DNA of 64,000 nt from NCBI RefSeq assembly GCF_039535785.1, contig NZ_BAAAXV010000008.1, forward strand, positions 310,001 through 374,000, in the 5' to 3' direction. This DNA is from Nonomuraea helvata. Its GTDB lineage: Bacteria > Actinomycetota > Actinomycetes > Streptosporangiales > Streptosporangiaceae. Shown here piece after piece: positions 31,955 through 40,573 of the stretch (position 1 is its first letter; each line of letters opens with the position of its first letter). The notes beneath the pieces are model-generated. The model made no database searches, was not told the DNA's origin, and saw nothing but the letters and a program-made list of their open reading frames with translations. Position numbers and translations under genes: made by a program.

Positions 31955-32568
31955 GGCAGCGACTCCTCCGGTAGCGGGAACGGCACGGTCCCCGGGATGG
32001 TTGCCGCCCAGCGGACCAGCACCGGGCCGAGTGCGCGGAGCGTGCGGCGGGCGGCGAGGCCGCGGGCGAGCGTCGCCGGGCTCAGCAGCGGCGCCTGCGG
32101 AGTGTCCACGATGACCCGCACGGCGGCCAGCGGCCGTCCCGCCGCGACGAGAGCCAGCGGCCCGGTCTCCATGTCCACGGCGTACGCGCCGAGGGCGGCC
32201 AGGCGCCGACGCTCGGCCCCTCTGACGACGCGATCGGCGGTCACCAACGGCCCGACCATGGCGGGCAGGCCGGCGCGGGCCAGCTCTTCCGCGAGCGGGG
32301 CGGCCGACGGACAGGGATGCACCTGCCCCCGGAACCGGACCTCGCTCGCCACCAGCACGTCGCCCGGCCGCAGGCTCCCGCCGACCGCGCCGCCGAACCC
32401 GACCACGGCCATCGCCTCTTGATCGCCCAGGTGCGCGGCCGCGCGGGCCGCCCGCCGCGGGCCGATCCCGGTGGCGATCACCCTGGTGCCGGTGAGGCGA
32501 GGAGACAGACCGCGCCTGATCGCGCGAGCCTCGATGCCGAGTGCGGCACAGACGAGCAGGCCGCTCAT
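31951..32568 (-). CDS. hpnG: HpnG, adenosylhopane nucleoside phosphorylase
   Basis: A 205-aa protein related to purine-nucleoside and MTA/SAH nucleosidases. It begins LLVCAALGIEARAIRRGL and has GFGGAVGGSLRPGDVLVASEV and YAVDMETGPLALVAA, where the Glu-containing strand binds the ribose. In hopanoid loci HpnG removes adenine from adenosylhopane to give ribosylhopane or its phosphate. It is somewhat shorter than typical nucleosidases but keeps the key motifs. Start and stop overlap the neighbours by 4 bp (shc upstream, hpnH downstream). Confidence 0.88.
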   Translation of the reverse strand: MSGLLVCAALGIEARAIRRGLSPRLTGTRVIATGIGPRRAARAAAHLGDQEAMAVVGFGGAVGGSLRPGDVLVASEVRFRGQVHPCPSAAPLAEELARAGLPAMVGPLVTADRVVRGAERRRLAALGAYAVDMETGPLALVAAGRPLAAVRVIVDTPQAPLLSPATLARGLAARRTLRALGPVLVRWAATIPGTVPFPLPEESLP

Positions 32569-34427
32569 GACAGCTCCCGATAACGTCCCAGGGCGCTGAT
32601 CGGGAAGACCAGCCGGTAGAGGTGATAGTTGATGTAGAAGTCGCCGGGGAAGCCGGTGCCCGTGAAGTGCGGTTCGTCCCACGTGCCGTCCGGCCGCTGC
32701 CGCTCCACCAGCCAGCGCACCCCGCGCTCCACCGCCGGCGAGCGCTCGCCGGCGGCGAGCAGGGCCAGCAGCGCCCAGGCCGTCTGCGACGGGGTGGAGG
32801 CGCCGCGGCCGATCCAGGTGGCGTCGCGGTAGGAACGCAGGTCCTCTCCCCAGCCGCCGTCGCCGTTCTGGTGCCGTTCCAGCCAGGTCACGGCACGCCG
32901 TACGGACGAATGCCCCGGACGGACCCCGGCGGCGACGAGGGCGGGCACCACGGCCCCGGTGCCGTAGACGTGGTTGGCGCCCCAGCGGCCGAACCACGAT
33001 CCGTCCTGCTCCTGCGCCTTGAGCAGCCAGACGACGGCTCTGCGCAGCACGGGGGAGTGGGGCCGCTCCTTGGCCAGGGCTTCGACGACGTGCGCGGTGA
33101 CATCGGCGGACGGAGGGTCGATCACCGCGCCGAAGTCGCAGAAGGGCAGCCTGGTGCAGAGCGCGCGGTCGTTGTCGGCGTCGAACGCCGCGAAGCCGCC
33201 GTCGCGGCTCGCCATGCCGGCCATCCAGCGGAGCCCGCGCTCGACCGCCGGCCGTATACCGGGCCGGTCGAGGCGGCGCAGCGCGAGGATGACCTCCGCG
33301 GTGTCATCGGTGTCGGGGTAGCCGTCGTTGTCGAACTCGAACGCCCAGCCGCCGGGCGGAAGCGCCGGCTTGCGCACGGCCCAGTCGCCCGCCCTCGTGA
33401 CCTCCTCGCGCAGCAGCCAGTCGGCGGCCCCCGTGATGGCCGGATGATCGGCGGGGGTGCCCGCGTCGAGCAGGGCGTTGACCGCCAGCGCGGTGTCCCA
33501 GACAGGAGACTGGCACGCCTCCAACCGGCGCCCCTTCTCGTCGCGGATCGTGAACCGGTCGAGCCCCCGGATCGCCCGGCGCATCACCGGATGGTCGACG
33601 TGGTAGCCGGCGAGATGGAGCGCGATCATCGAGTACACCCACGGGGGCTGGATGCCGCCCCAGGATCCGTCGGCCTCCTGACGTGCGACGATCCACTCGA
33701 CGGCGCGCCTCAGAGCGGCCCGCCGCAGGGCCTGCGCCGGGCGCCGCTCGTACCGGTGCAGCGCCTTGTCCAGCGCGCCGAAGGCCGCCTCCCAGCCGCC
33801 GCGCGCGGCGCGGCGCGGCGCCCGGCCGGTCCGCAGCTCGGGCAGCCCGAACGGCAGCCGCCGCACCGGCCGGTACGCGGTCACCACGGTCAGCGGCACG
33901 ATCGTCTGCCTGGCCCAGCAGGCCCAGTCGTAGATGTTGAGCGGGAACCACGACGGCAGGAACATCAGCTCGGGAGGCATGACGGGCAGGTCCCGCCACG
34001 GCCACTCCCCGAACAGCGCCAGCCAGACCCGGGTGAACACCCGGCTCGCCTCGACGCCGCCCATGGACCGGATCTGCCCGGCGGCGGCGCGCATGTGGTC
34101 CGCCTCGGGCGGGTCGCCCGCCAGCCGCAGCGCGGTGTACGCCTCGACGGTGGTGGACACGTCGGGGGGCCCTTCGTGGAAGTTGGCCCACGTGCCGTCG
34201 GCCCGCTGCTCGGAACGGATCCACCGGGCGGCCTCGGCCGTCTCCGGCTCGGTGCGGATGCCGAGGAACTCCCGCAGCAGCAGGTCCTCCGCGTCCATGG
34301 TCACGTTGGTCTGCAGCTCGCCCTTCCACCACCCCTCCGCCGACCGCAGGCCGATCAGGTGGTCGCAGGCGGACTCGAGGGCGTGCTCGACGCCGGCGAG
34401 CGGGCTCCGGGTCTCGAGGGTGGTCAT
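32565..34427 (-). CDS. shc: Squalene-hopene cyclase
   Basis: A 620-aa terpene cyclase of typical length (about 630). The protonating DxDD-type motif is DTDDTA (372-377). QW repeats are spread through the protein (for example QRADGTWANF, QEADGSWGG, QEQDGSWFGRWG, QNGDGGWGED and QRPDGTWDE). It folds squalene into hopene/hopanol as a monotopic membrane protein. One bp separates it from the upstream prenyl synthase gene, and its stop overlaps hpnG. The complete motifs suggest an active enzyme. Confidence 0.95.
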   Translation of the reverse strand: MTTLETRSPLAGVEHALESACDHLIGLRSAEGWWKGELQTNVTMDAEDLLLREFLGIRTEPETAEAARWIRSEQRADGTWANFHEGPPDVSTTVEAYTALRLAGDPPEADHMRAAAGQIRSMGGVEASRVFTRVWLALFGEWPWRDLPVMPPELMFLPSWFPLNIYDWACWARQTIVPLTVVTAYRPVRRLPFGLPELRTGRAPRRAARGGWEAAFGALDKALHRYERRPAQALRRAALRRAVEWIVARQEADGSWGGIQPPWVYSMIALHLAGYHVDHPVMRRAIRGLDRFTIRDEKGRRLEACQSPVWDTALAVNALLDAGTPADHPAITGAADWLLREEVTRAGDWAVRKPALPPGGWAFEFDNDGYPDTDDTAEVILALRRLDRPGIRPAVERGLRWMAGMASRDGGFAAFDADNDRALCTRLPFCDFGAVIDPPSADVTAHVVEALAKERPHSPVLRRAVVWLLKAQEQDGSWFGRWGANHVYGTGAVVPALVAAGVRPGHSSVRRAVTWLERHQNGDGGWGEDLRSYRDATWIGRGASTPSQTAWALLALLAAGERSPAVERGVRWLVERQRPDGTWDEPHFTGTGFPGDFYINYHLYRLVFPISALGRYRELS

Positions 34428-34428
34428 G

Positions 34429-35439
34429 TCAGTGGTCCCTGAATGCGAGGAAGCGGGCGATGTGCAGAAAGGAGTCCCGTACGTCCGCGGGCATGTCCGC
34501 GTCGGCGAGGTGCCGGGTCGCGGCGTCGAGGCGCCGCTCGGCCTCCAGTTCGGCCCACGCCCGGCCGCCGGCCTGCTCGATCAGGCGGGCGGCGTCGTGC
34601 AGGTCGGGCTCCGTCAGCGGCTCCGGCCGGGCCAGCAAGTCGGCGAGGCGGCGTCCGGCCTCCGTCGGGCCGGTGAGCGCGGCGACCACGGGCAGGCTCT
34701 TCTTACGGGTCCGCAGGTCCGACAGCACCGGCTTGCCCGTCACCTCGGTCCTGCCCCAGATGCCGAGGAGGTCGTCGGCCAGCTGGAACGCCAGCCCCGC
34801 CTCGGTGCCGAACGCGGCCAGGGCGGCGGCCAGACCGGCGGGGCCCTCGACCGCCGTGACGCCGATCGAGCAGGCGCAGGCCAGCAGCGCGGCGGTCTTG
34901 CGCCGCGACATCCGCAGGCACTCCTCCCTCGTCACGTCGTCGCGGTCCTGGAACGCCAGATCCTGGGCCTGGCCCGCGATGAGCGAGAGCGTGGCGAGGT
35001 TGAGCGCGCGGGCCGCCGCCACATAGCCGGGGGTGCCCTGTTCGAGCAGGAGATCCACGGCCAGGGTGAGCAGGGCGTTGCCGCAGAGGATCGCCGCCGA
35101 GCGGCCGAAGACGGTCCAGGCGGCCGGCCGATGCCGGCGTACCGGGTCGTCGTCCATGACGTCGTCGTGCAGCAGCGAGAACGCGTGCACGAGCTCCACC
35201 GCGGCGGCCGCGGGCAGGCACCGCGCGACGTCCGCGCCGGCCGCCCGGCCCGACAGCACCGCGAGCGTGGGCCGCAGCGCCTTGCCGCCGTCGGCGCGGG
35301 GCTGCCCGGAGTCGTCGGTCCAGCCGAAGTGGTAGCGGGCGACGCGCGCGGTGTGCGGGTCGAGGCGGCCGACGGCCTCGCGCAGCACCGGCTCGACGAG
35401 CTCGCGGGCCGCCTCGGCGGGTGGCAGGGTCAGGGTCAT
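34429..35439 (-). CDS. Polyprenyl diphosphate synthase of the hopanoid operon
   Basis: A 336-aa trans-isoprenyl diphosphate synthase. The first Asp-rich motif is LLHDDVMDDD (90-98) and the second is QLADDLLG. Conserved basic sites are GGKALRP and RRHRPAAW. In hopanoid loci this enzyme usually makes farnesyl diphosphate, the substrate of HpnD. Product length cannot be fixed from sequence alone. GGAGAG precedes the ATG at 35439, which overlaps the hpnE stop (ATGA). The position between hpnE and shc matches the common actinomycete order. Confidence 0.88.
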   Translation of the reverse strand: MTLTLPPAEAARELVEPVLREAVGRLDPHTARVARYHFGWTDDSGQPRADGGKALRPTLAVLSGRAAGADVARCLPAAAAVELVHAFSLLHDDVMDDDPVRRHRPAAWTVFGRSAAILCGNALLTLAVDLLLEQGTPGYVAAARALNLATLSLIAGQAQDLAFQDRDDVTREECLRMSRRKTAALLACACSIGVTAVEGPAGLAAALAAFGTEAGLAFQLADDLLGIWGRTEVTGKPVLSDLRTRKKSLPVVAALTGPTEAGRRLADLLARPEPLTEPDLHDAARLIEQAGGRAWAELEAERRLDAATRHLADADMPADVRDSFLHIARFLAFRDH

Positions 35440-36803
35440 GGTGCGCTCTCCTGATCTCGTACGTGCTGCCTGACCAGGTGAGCCGCGTGAAGTCCGCTGC
35501 GCACGGCCCCCTCCATCGTGTCGGGCCAGCCGGTGTCGGTCCACGCGCCGGCGAGGTAGAGGCCGGGCCATCGGGTGGCGCTCTGCGGGCGGAGCGCCCC
35601 GCTGCCCGGGGCCTGGCGGAACGTCGCGCGCCGTTCCCTGGTGACGAAGAAGTCCGTCATCCGGGCCCGCCGCGCGGCCGGGAACACCGATCGCAGTGCC
35701 GGGACGAAGACCTCGCGGAGGTCCGCGGTCGGCCGGTCGATCCAGGTGTCCGCGACCGACACGGACACCGCCAGGTACTGCCCCCCGCGCAGCCCCGCGA
35801 CGCGGGTCTTGTCGAACACCCACTGCACCGGCGAGCCGGTGACCGCGACGAACGGCACCCGCATGACCGGCCGGTCGTAGACCGCGTGGACGTTGATGAT
35901 CGGGCTCGCGTCCAGGCCGCTCCACCTGTCCTGGCCGGGCGCCGCCCCCGCCGGTACCAGCTTGGCGGCCTGCTCGTGGCGCGTGGCCACGACGACCGCC
36001 GACGCCTCGACCCTGGCGCCGTCCACGATGACGGCCGGTCCCGGCTCGATGGCCGTGACCTTCGCCGACAGCCGTACGGCGCCGCCGCGCCGCGTGATGG
36101 CGGCCCTGGCGGCGGTGTCGTGCAGCTCGCCGAGCGGAACCAGGGGAATGCCCAGGTCCGCGGCGTCCGGCCGGCCGAGCAGGGCGGTCTTGAACACCTT
36201 CACCGCCGGGCCGAGCGCGGCGTCGTCGACCCCCGTGTTGAGGGCGGCCACCGCGAGCAGCTCCCAGAGCGCCTGACGCACCGGGGCCCGCTGGCCGTGC
36301 GCCGCCAGCCAGCGCCCGAACGTCACCGTGTCGAGCAGCGGATCGGCCGGATCGAGCCGGCCCAGCGCGATCGAGCCGCGCAGGGCCTGGATCCGGTCGC
36401 CCGGCCCGAGCAGGCGGTAGCCCGCGAGTGCGGGCACGAAGTGGAGCGGCCCCGGCAGCGCGGCGCGGCGCAGCCGCCCGGCCCGGCCCGCCGTGCCGAG
36501 CACCCGCACGTCGAACCGGCTCTGCAGGTCCACCAGCGCGGTGCCGCCGATCCGTTCCAGGAGTCCCCGGTACGCCGTGCAGCAGCGGAGGAAGACGTGC
36601 TGGCCGTTGTCCACCGTCAGTCCGCCGCGCTGGAACGAGTACGTGGCGCCGCCCAGCCTCGGGCGGGCCTCGTACAGCGTCACGGGGCATCCCGCTTCGG
36701 CGAGGGCGATGGCCGCGGAGATGCCGGCCAGGCCGCCGCCGACGACCGCCACCGGAGCGATGCCCGTCGGAGGAGCCCTGCGCGGCTCTGGTGTGATGCT
36801 CAT
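35436..36803 (-). CDS. hpnE: HpnE, hydroxysqualene dehydroxylase (FAD-dependent)
   Basis: A 455-aa flavoprotein of the amine oxidase/phytoene desaturase type. The FAD-binding VAVVGGGLAGISAAIALAEAG is followed by the acidic end of strand 2 (YEARPRLGGATYSF) and by DNGQHVFLRCC, which marks HpnE. The C-terminal GLYLAGAWTDTGWPDTMEGAVRSG binds flavin. HpnE reduces hydroxysqualene, made by HpnD and HpnC, to squalene. It is placed directly between hpnC and the prenyl synthase gene. Confidence 0.92.
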   Translation of the reverse strand: MSITPEPRRAPPTGIAPVAVVGGGLAGISAAIALAEAGCPVTLYEARPRLGGATYSFQRGGLTVDNGQHVFLRCCTAYRGLLERIGGTALVDLQSRFDVRVLGTAGRAGRLRRAALPGPLHFVPALAGYRLLGPGDRIQALRGSIALGRLDPADPLLDTVTFGRWLAAHGQRAPVRQALWELLAVAALNTGVDDAALGPAVKVFKTALLGRPDAADLGIPLVPLGELHDTAARAAITRRGGAVRLSAKVTAIEPGPAVIVDGARVEASAVVVATRHEQAAKLVPAGAAPGQDRWSGLDASPIINVHAVYDRPVMRVPFVAVTGSPVQWVFDKTRVAGLRGGQYLAVSVSVADTWIDRPTADLREVFVPALRSVFPAARRARMTDFFVTRERRATFRQAPGSGALRPQSATRWPGLYLAGAWTDTGWPDTMEGAVRSGLHAAHLVRQHVRDQESAP

Positions 36804-36824
36804 CGGAGGCTCCCCGCCCGGATC

Positions 36825-37757
36825 TCAGGCCGACGGCAGGCGTTGGAGGCCCGCACCGGGCCACCTCATGGTCATCAGGACACGTGTCCACTCCGCGAGC
36901 AGGCGCGCGCGGCGTGGCCGGACAGTACGGGCCAGAACGTCGTAGCGGGCGCTTCTCAGCGCCGCCAGGGTCGCGTGGCCGCCGGCGACGTAGCCCGCGA
37001 CCGCCGTACGGGCGAAGCCGGACAGCGAGGCGACGATCGGCTCGCCCTCCGCCAGCAGTCTGCCGGCCCGCGCGGCCTGCACCGCGACCACCTCGCGCAG
37101 CCCCGGTGACGTGGCCGCCGCCGCGAGATGGACGGCCGGGCAGCCCGCCCGCCGCAGATCCTCCTGCGGCAGGTAGACGCGCCCGCGCCGGTAGTCCTCG
37201 CCCACGTCCTGGCAGTGCTCGATGACCTGCAACGCCGAGCAGACCCGGTCCGACCGGGCCTGGTGGTCGCCGCCGGTCTCCCCGAACACGTGCAGCACGA
37301 TCCGGCCGACCGGGTTGGCCGACAACTCGCAGTAGCCGAGGAGCTCGTCGAACGTCTCGTAGCGGGTGACCGTCTGGTCACGCCGGTTGGCCTCGATGAG
37401 GTGATGGAACGGCTCGGCGGGAATCGAGCACTCCTGGACGGTGCGGGCCAGCGCGCGGACCGGCCGCAGCACAGGGACCTGGCCGTCGTACAGGCGGGCC
37501 AGATCGGTCTCGAACTCCGCCAGCAGTCGCAGGCGGTCGTCGGGACGCTCCTCGTCACCCACGTCGTCCACCGACCGCGCGAAGCCGTACACGGCCATGA
37601 GGTGGTCGCGGTGCCGGCGCGGCAGCAGCCGCGAGGCCACCGGGAAGTTCTCCCGGCGCGCCTTTTCCGCCAGCTCCCGCGAATGGCCCCTCTGTGACAG
37701 CACGACAGGGAAATTATCCCCCGCTGGGCGGCGCAAACCCGATGGCCCCGCCACCAT
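36825..37757 (-). CDS. hpnC: HpnC, hydroxysqualene synthase
   Basis: A 310-aa squalene/phytoene synthase-family protein. The opening ENFPVASRLLPRRHRDHLMAVYGFAR is characteristic of HpnC. Asp-rich motifs are RSVDDVGDE and VIEHCQDVGEDYRRGRVYLP. HpnC converts presqualene diphosphate from HpnD to hydroxysqualene. The start is uncertain: ATG 37757 is used, ATG 37775 and GTG 37703 are alternatives, and none has a strong ribosome-binding site. It lies 29 bp after the deacetylase gene, so the two may share a transcript. Its partner hpnD is 2.8 kb away. Confidence 0.9.
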   Translation of the reverse strand: MVAGPSGLRRPAGDNFPVVLSQRGHSRELAEKARRENFPVASRLLPRRHRDHLMAVYGFARSVDDVGDEERPDDRLRLLAEFETDLARLYDGQVPVLRPVRALARTVQECSIPAEPFHHLIEANRRDQTVTRYETFDELLGYCELSANPVGRIVLHVFGETGGDHQARSDRVCSALQVIEHCQDVGEDYRRGRVYLPQEDLRRAGCPAVHLAAAATSPGLREVVAVQAARAGRLLAEGEPIVASLSGFARTAVAGYVAGGHATLAALRSARYDVLARTVRPRRARLLAEWTRVLMTMRWPGAGLQRLPSA

Positions 37758-37786
37758 ATTCTGTTTCCATTTCATTGGCCCGGCAT

Positions 37787-38572
37787 TTACGCAGTGACGG
37801 GCTCCGGGAAATGGTCGTTTGAATGCGTTGGAAAAGGGGGAGTGGCTTTTATGGAAATACGGGCCGGCACGCCGTGGGCGCGCAGCGGCCCCACTCTCAG
37901 GCCCATCAGCCGACAGCGCTCCACGAGCGCGGGCAGGGCGTCGAGCGCCGATCGCCAGGCACCCGGAACGGAGGCGTGGTCGGAGTCATGGAGCAGGACG
38001 GTCGCCCCGCCGCGCAGCCCGGCCGCGACGGTGGCCAGCACCGAGTCCGGCGTGGCCGCCTCCTCCCAGTCCCTGCCCCAGACCGTCCACAGCACGGGGC
38101 GCAGCCCTCGCAGGCGGGCCGAGACCAGCGCTTCGAGGCTCAGCGCCCCGTAGGGCGGGCGGTACCACACCGGCCTGACCCCGCCGACGGCCCGCACCAG
38201 GTCGGCGGTCCGGCCGATCTCGGCCGTCAGCCGGCCCGGCGGGGCGATCAGGGCGTTGCCGTGCCCCCAGCCGTGCACGGCCAGCTCGTGTCCCTCGGCC
38301 ACGATGCGGCGGCCCAGCCACTGGTGGCGTTCGAGCAGCTCGCCGAGGACGAAGAAGGTGGCGTGGCAGCCGAGCCGGCCCAGCTCGTCCAGGAAGCGCG
38401 GGGTCGAGCCGGGATGGGGTCCGTCGTCGAAGGTGAGCGCCACGTGGCCGGGGTCGCCGGCACCGGCGAGCGCGGGCAAGCGTCTCCGGACCGAGGGCAG
38501 CCAGGTGGCGGCCGGCCCCGCGTGCGCCAGCGCCAGGCAGGCCAGCCCGAGCGGCAGGACGAGACGGTTCAT
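37787..38572 (-). CDS. Polysaccharide deacetylase (NodB domain), membrane-anchored or secreted
   Basis: A 261-aa protein with a short hydrophobic N-terminus (LVLPLGLACLALAHAG) that could be a signal or anchor. The NodB domain has TFDDGPHP (catalytic and metal Asp), a His motif in ELAVHGWGHGN, RPPYGA and a C-terminal LLHDSD. Metal-dependent removal of N-acetyl groups from a surface polysaccharide or glycolipid is expected. Only 26 bp separate its start codon from the divergent glycosyltransferase gene, so both promoters must lie within or very close to coding DNA. A role in hopanoid head-group sugar modification is possible, since hopanoid glycosides are known. Confidence 0.85.
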   Translation of the reverse strand: MNRLVLPLGLACLALAHAGPAATWLPSVRRRLPALAGAGDPGHVALTFDDGPHPGSTPRFLDELGRLGCHATFFVLGELLERHQWLGRRIVAEGHELAVHGWGHGNALIAPPGRLTAEIGRTADLVRAVGGVRPVWYRPPYGALSLEALVSARLRGLRPVLWTVWGRDWEEAATPDSVLATVAAGLRGGATVLLHDSDHASVPGAWRSALDALPALVERCRLMGLRVGPLRAHGVPARISIKATPPFPTHSNDHFPEPVTA

Positions 38573-38598
38573 CGCCCTACCGCCCAGGGTGTCCGGTC

Positions 38599-39744
38599 AT
38601 GAACCGCCGCTTCCCCTTCGTGCGGCAGGGGAGGTCGCCGGAGGGCACGGCGCGGCGAGTGCTCATCCTCAGCGCGTCGATGGGCACCGGCCATGACGGC
38701 GTGGCCGCCGAGCTGGCCGCCCGGCTCGCCGCCGAGAATGCGGATTCAGAGATCATCGATGTCCTCCGCCTCTTCCCGCTCCGGCTGGGATCGGCGCTGC
38801 GCTGCGGGTACCGCTGGATGATCCTGCGCGCCCCCTGGCTCTACGAACTCATCTACCAGGTCTTCTTCGTCGGCAAACGGGCGCCGGCGACGTCTCCGCT
38901 CACGGTGCTCGCCGCCTCCCGCCTGCGCAGGCTCGTCGCCTCCCGCCAGCCCGACGAGGTCGTCTCGACCTTCCATCTGGCCGCGCAGCTCACGGGACGG
39001 CTGCGCGAGCGCGGCGCGCTGCCCTGCCCGAGCACGGTCCTGGTCACGGACTTCGCGGTGCACCGGCTCTGGGTCCATCGCGGCAACGACCGGTACCTGT
39101 GCCCGAACCCCGGCATCGTCGGGCAGGTCGCCGCCCTGACCCGCCGGCCCGTGCTCCGCTGCGCTCCGGTCGTACGCCCCGAGTTCGCGCGGGCGGTGGC
39201 CGATCCCGGAGAGGTGGCCGCCGGCCTCGGCGTGGACCCCGGCGCCCGGCTCGTGCTGGTGTCGGGAGGGTCATGGGGGGTCGGGGAGATCGTCGCGACC
39301 GCGCGCGCCCTGGCGGGGTCGGGGCGGTACACGCCGGTCGTCCTGTGCGGCGGCAACGCCGGCCTGCGGCGGCGGCTGCGGGAGGCCGGGCTGGGCCCCG
39401 CGCTCGGCTGGCGCGACGACGTGCCGGAACTCATGGCGGCCGCGTACGCGCTGGTCGACAACGGCGCCGGGCTGACCTGCGAGGAGGCTTTCGCGGCGGG
39501 ACTGCCGGTCATCGTCCACCGGCCGATCCCCGGTCACGGCCGCGACGGCGCGCGGGCGATGGCCAGGGCCGGGGTGAGCCTGCACACCCGCACCACGCCG
39601 GCGCTGCTGGCGGTGCTGGACCTCCTCGAGGACGCGCGGTCGCGCAAGCGCCAGACGGACCGGGCGTCCGCGCTGTTCTCCTCGATGCCGGTGCAGGCCG
39701 GTCTCATTTCCCTGTCGGGGTGGTCACGCCCTGGCCCTGGATGA
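38599..39744 (+). CDS. MGDG-synthase/MurG-like glycosyltransferase (GT28-type)
   Basis: A 381-aa GT-B enzyme. The N-terminal VLILSASMGTGHDGVAAELAARL matches the monogalactosyldiacylglycerol-synthase N-domain. The C-terminal half has LVLVSGGSWGVGEI, a VVLCGGN turn and DNGAGLTCEEAFAAGLPVI, the sugar-nucleotide pocket. Such enzymes glycosylate lipids at the cytoplasmic face of the membrane. It is the only + strand gene within the hopanoid region, divergent from the deacetylase. Its 3' end overlaps the convergent DMT transporter gene by 41 bp. Hopanoid or diacylglycerol glycosylation are both possible. Confidence 0.78.
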   Translation: MNRRFPFVRQGRSPEGTARRVLILSASMGTGHDGVAAELAARLAAENADSEIIDVLRLFPLRLGSALRCGYRWMILRAPWLYELIYQVFFVGKRAPATSPLTVLAASRLRRLVASRQPDEVVSTFHLAAQLTGRLRERGALPCPSTVLVTDFAVHRLWVHRGNDRYLCPNPGIVGQVAALTRRPVLRCAPVVRPEFARAVADPGEVAAGLGVDPGARLVLVSGGSWGVGEIVATARALAGSGRYTPVVLCGGNAGLRRRLREAGLGPALGWRDDVPELMAAAYALVDNGAGLTCEEAFAAGLPVIVHRPIPGHGRDGARAMARAGVSLHTRTTPALLAVLDLLEDARSRKRQTDRASALFSSMPVQAGLISLSGWSRPGPG

Positions 39745-40573
39745 GCGGCGACCTGGTCAGCTCGATGACGCCGAAGACCATGAGCCCGATGCCCGCCACC
39801 TCGTACACGATCCACGGGCCGGTGCGGATCGGCTCACCGAACATCAGCGCGCCGTACAGGATGCCCGCTATGGGGTCGCTGATGGTCAGCGCCGGCTGAG
39901 CGACCACCAGCGAGCCGCTGTGCAGGGCGTTCTGCAGCAGGAACAGGCTGCACAGGCCCGCCGCCACCATCGCGTACAGCGGCCAGGACACCAGCAGCGC
40001 GCCGAGGTCCTCCTGCGCGATCGACGTGCACTCCTTGATGAGCGTGGCCGTGAAGGCGAAGCCGAGTCCTCCCGCCACGCCCAGCGCCGCGGGACGGACG
40101 GCACTCCTGGTCAGGGACGCCGCCGCCACCAGCACGGCGATGGTGCCCGCGGTCACGACGGTGGCGACGATCCATCGGGTCGCGTCGGGCGACCACCGGC
40201 CGGTGCCGGGAGCCGCCGCCGTGAGGAACGTCGCCAGCCCGGCCGACAGCGCGCCGATCGCCAGCCACGACCGCCTGTCCAGGACCGTGCCGAACGCCCC
40301 CGACAGAATGATCATGGTGAACGGCAGCTCGACGACCAGGACCGGCTGGACCAGGGCGATGCCGCCCATCGACAGCGCGGCCGCCTGGAAGACGAAGCCC
40401 GCGATCAGCGCCACGATGCCCCACAGCCACACCGGATGCCGGAGCAGCGCCCAGATCAGGCCCAGCCGCAACCCCAGCTCCGGCGGCACCGACCGGGCCG
40501 CGCGTCGCTGCAGAACCGACGCGACGGCGTTGGACAGCGCCGCGAGCACCGCGAGCAGCGCGGCAGTGATCAA
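39704..40573 (-). CDS. DMT-superfamily (EamA-like) transporter
   Basis: A 289-aa membrane protein with about nine or ten helices in two similar halves, typical of drug/metabolite transporters. Landmarks: LLAVLAALSNAVASVLQRRAAR at the start, ALSMGGIALVQPVLVVELPFTMIILSGAF, and GILYGALMFGEPIRTGPWIVYEVAGIGLMVFGVIEL near the end. No ATG or GTG fits. A TTG at 40573 overlaps the hpnD stop as TTGA, the same geometry seen elsewhere in this window, so it is probably translated with hpnD. The substrate is unknown; a membrane or hopanoid link is suggested only by position. Confidence 0.75.
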   Translation of the reverse strand: MITAALLAVLAALSNAVASVLQRRAARSVPPELGLRLGLIWALLRHPVWLWGIVALIAGFVFQAAALSMGGIALVQPVLVVELPFTMIILSGAFGTVLDRRSWLAIGALSAGLATFLTAAAPGTGRWSPDATRWIVATVVTAGTIAVLVAAASLTRSAVRPAALGVAGGLGFAFTATLIKECTSIAQEDLGALLVSWPLYAMVAAGLCSLFLLQNALHSGSLVVAQPALTISDPIAGILYGALMFGEPIRTGPWIVYEVAGIGLMVFGVIELTRSPLIQGQGVTTPTGK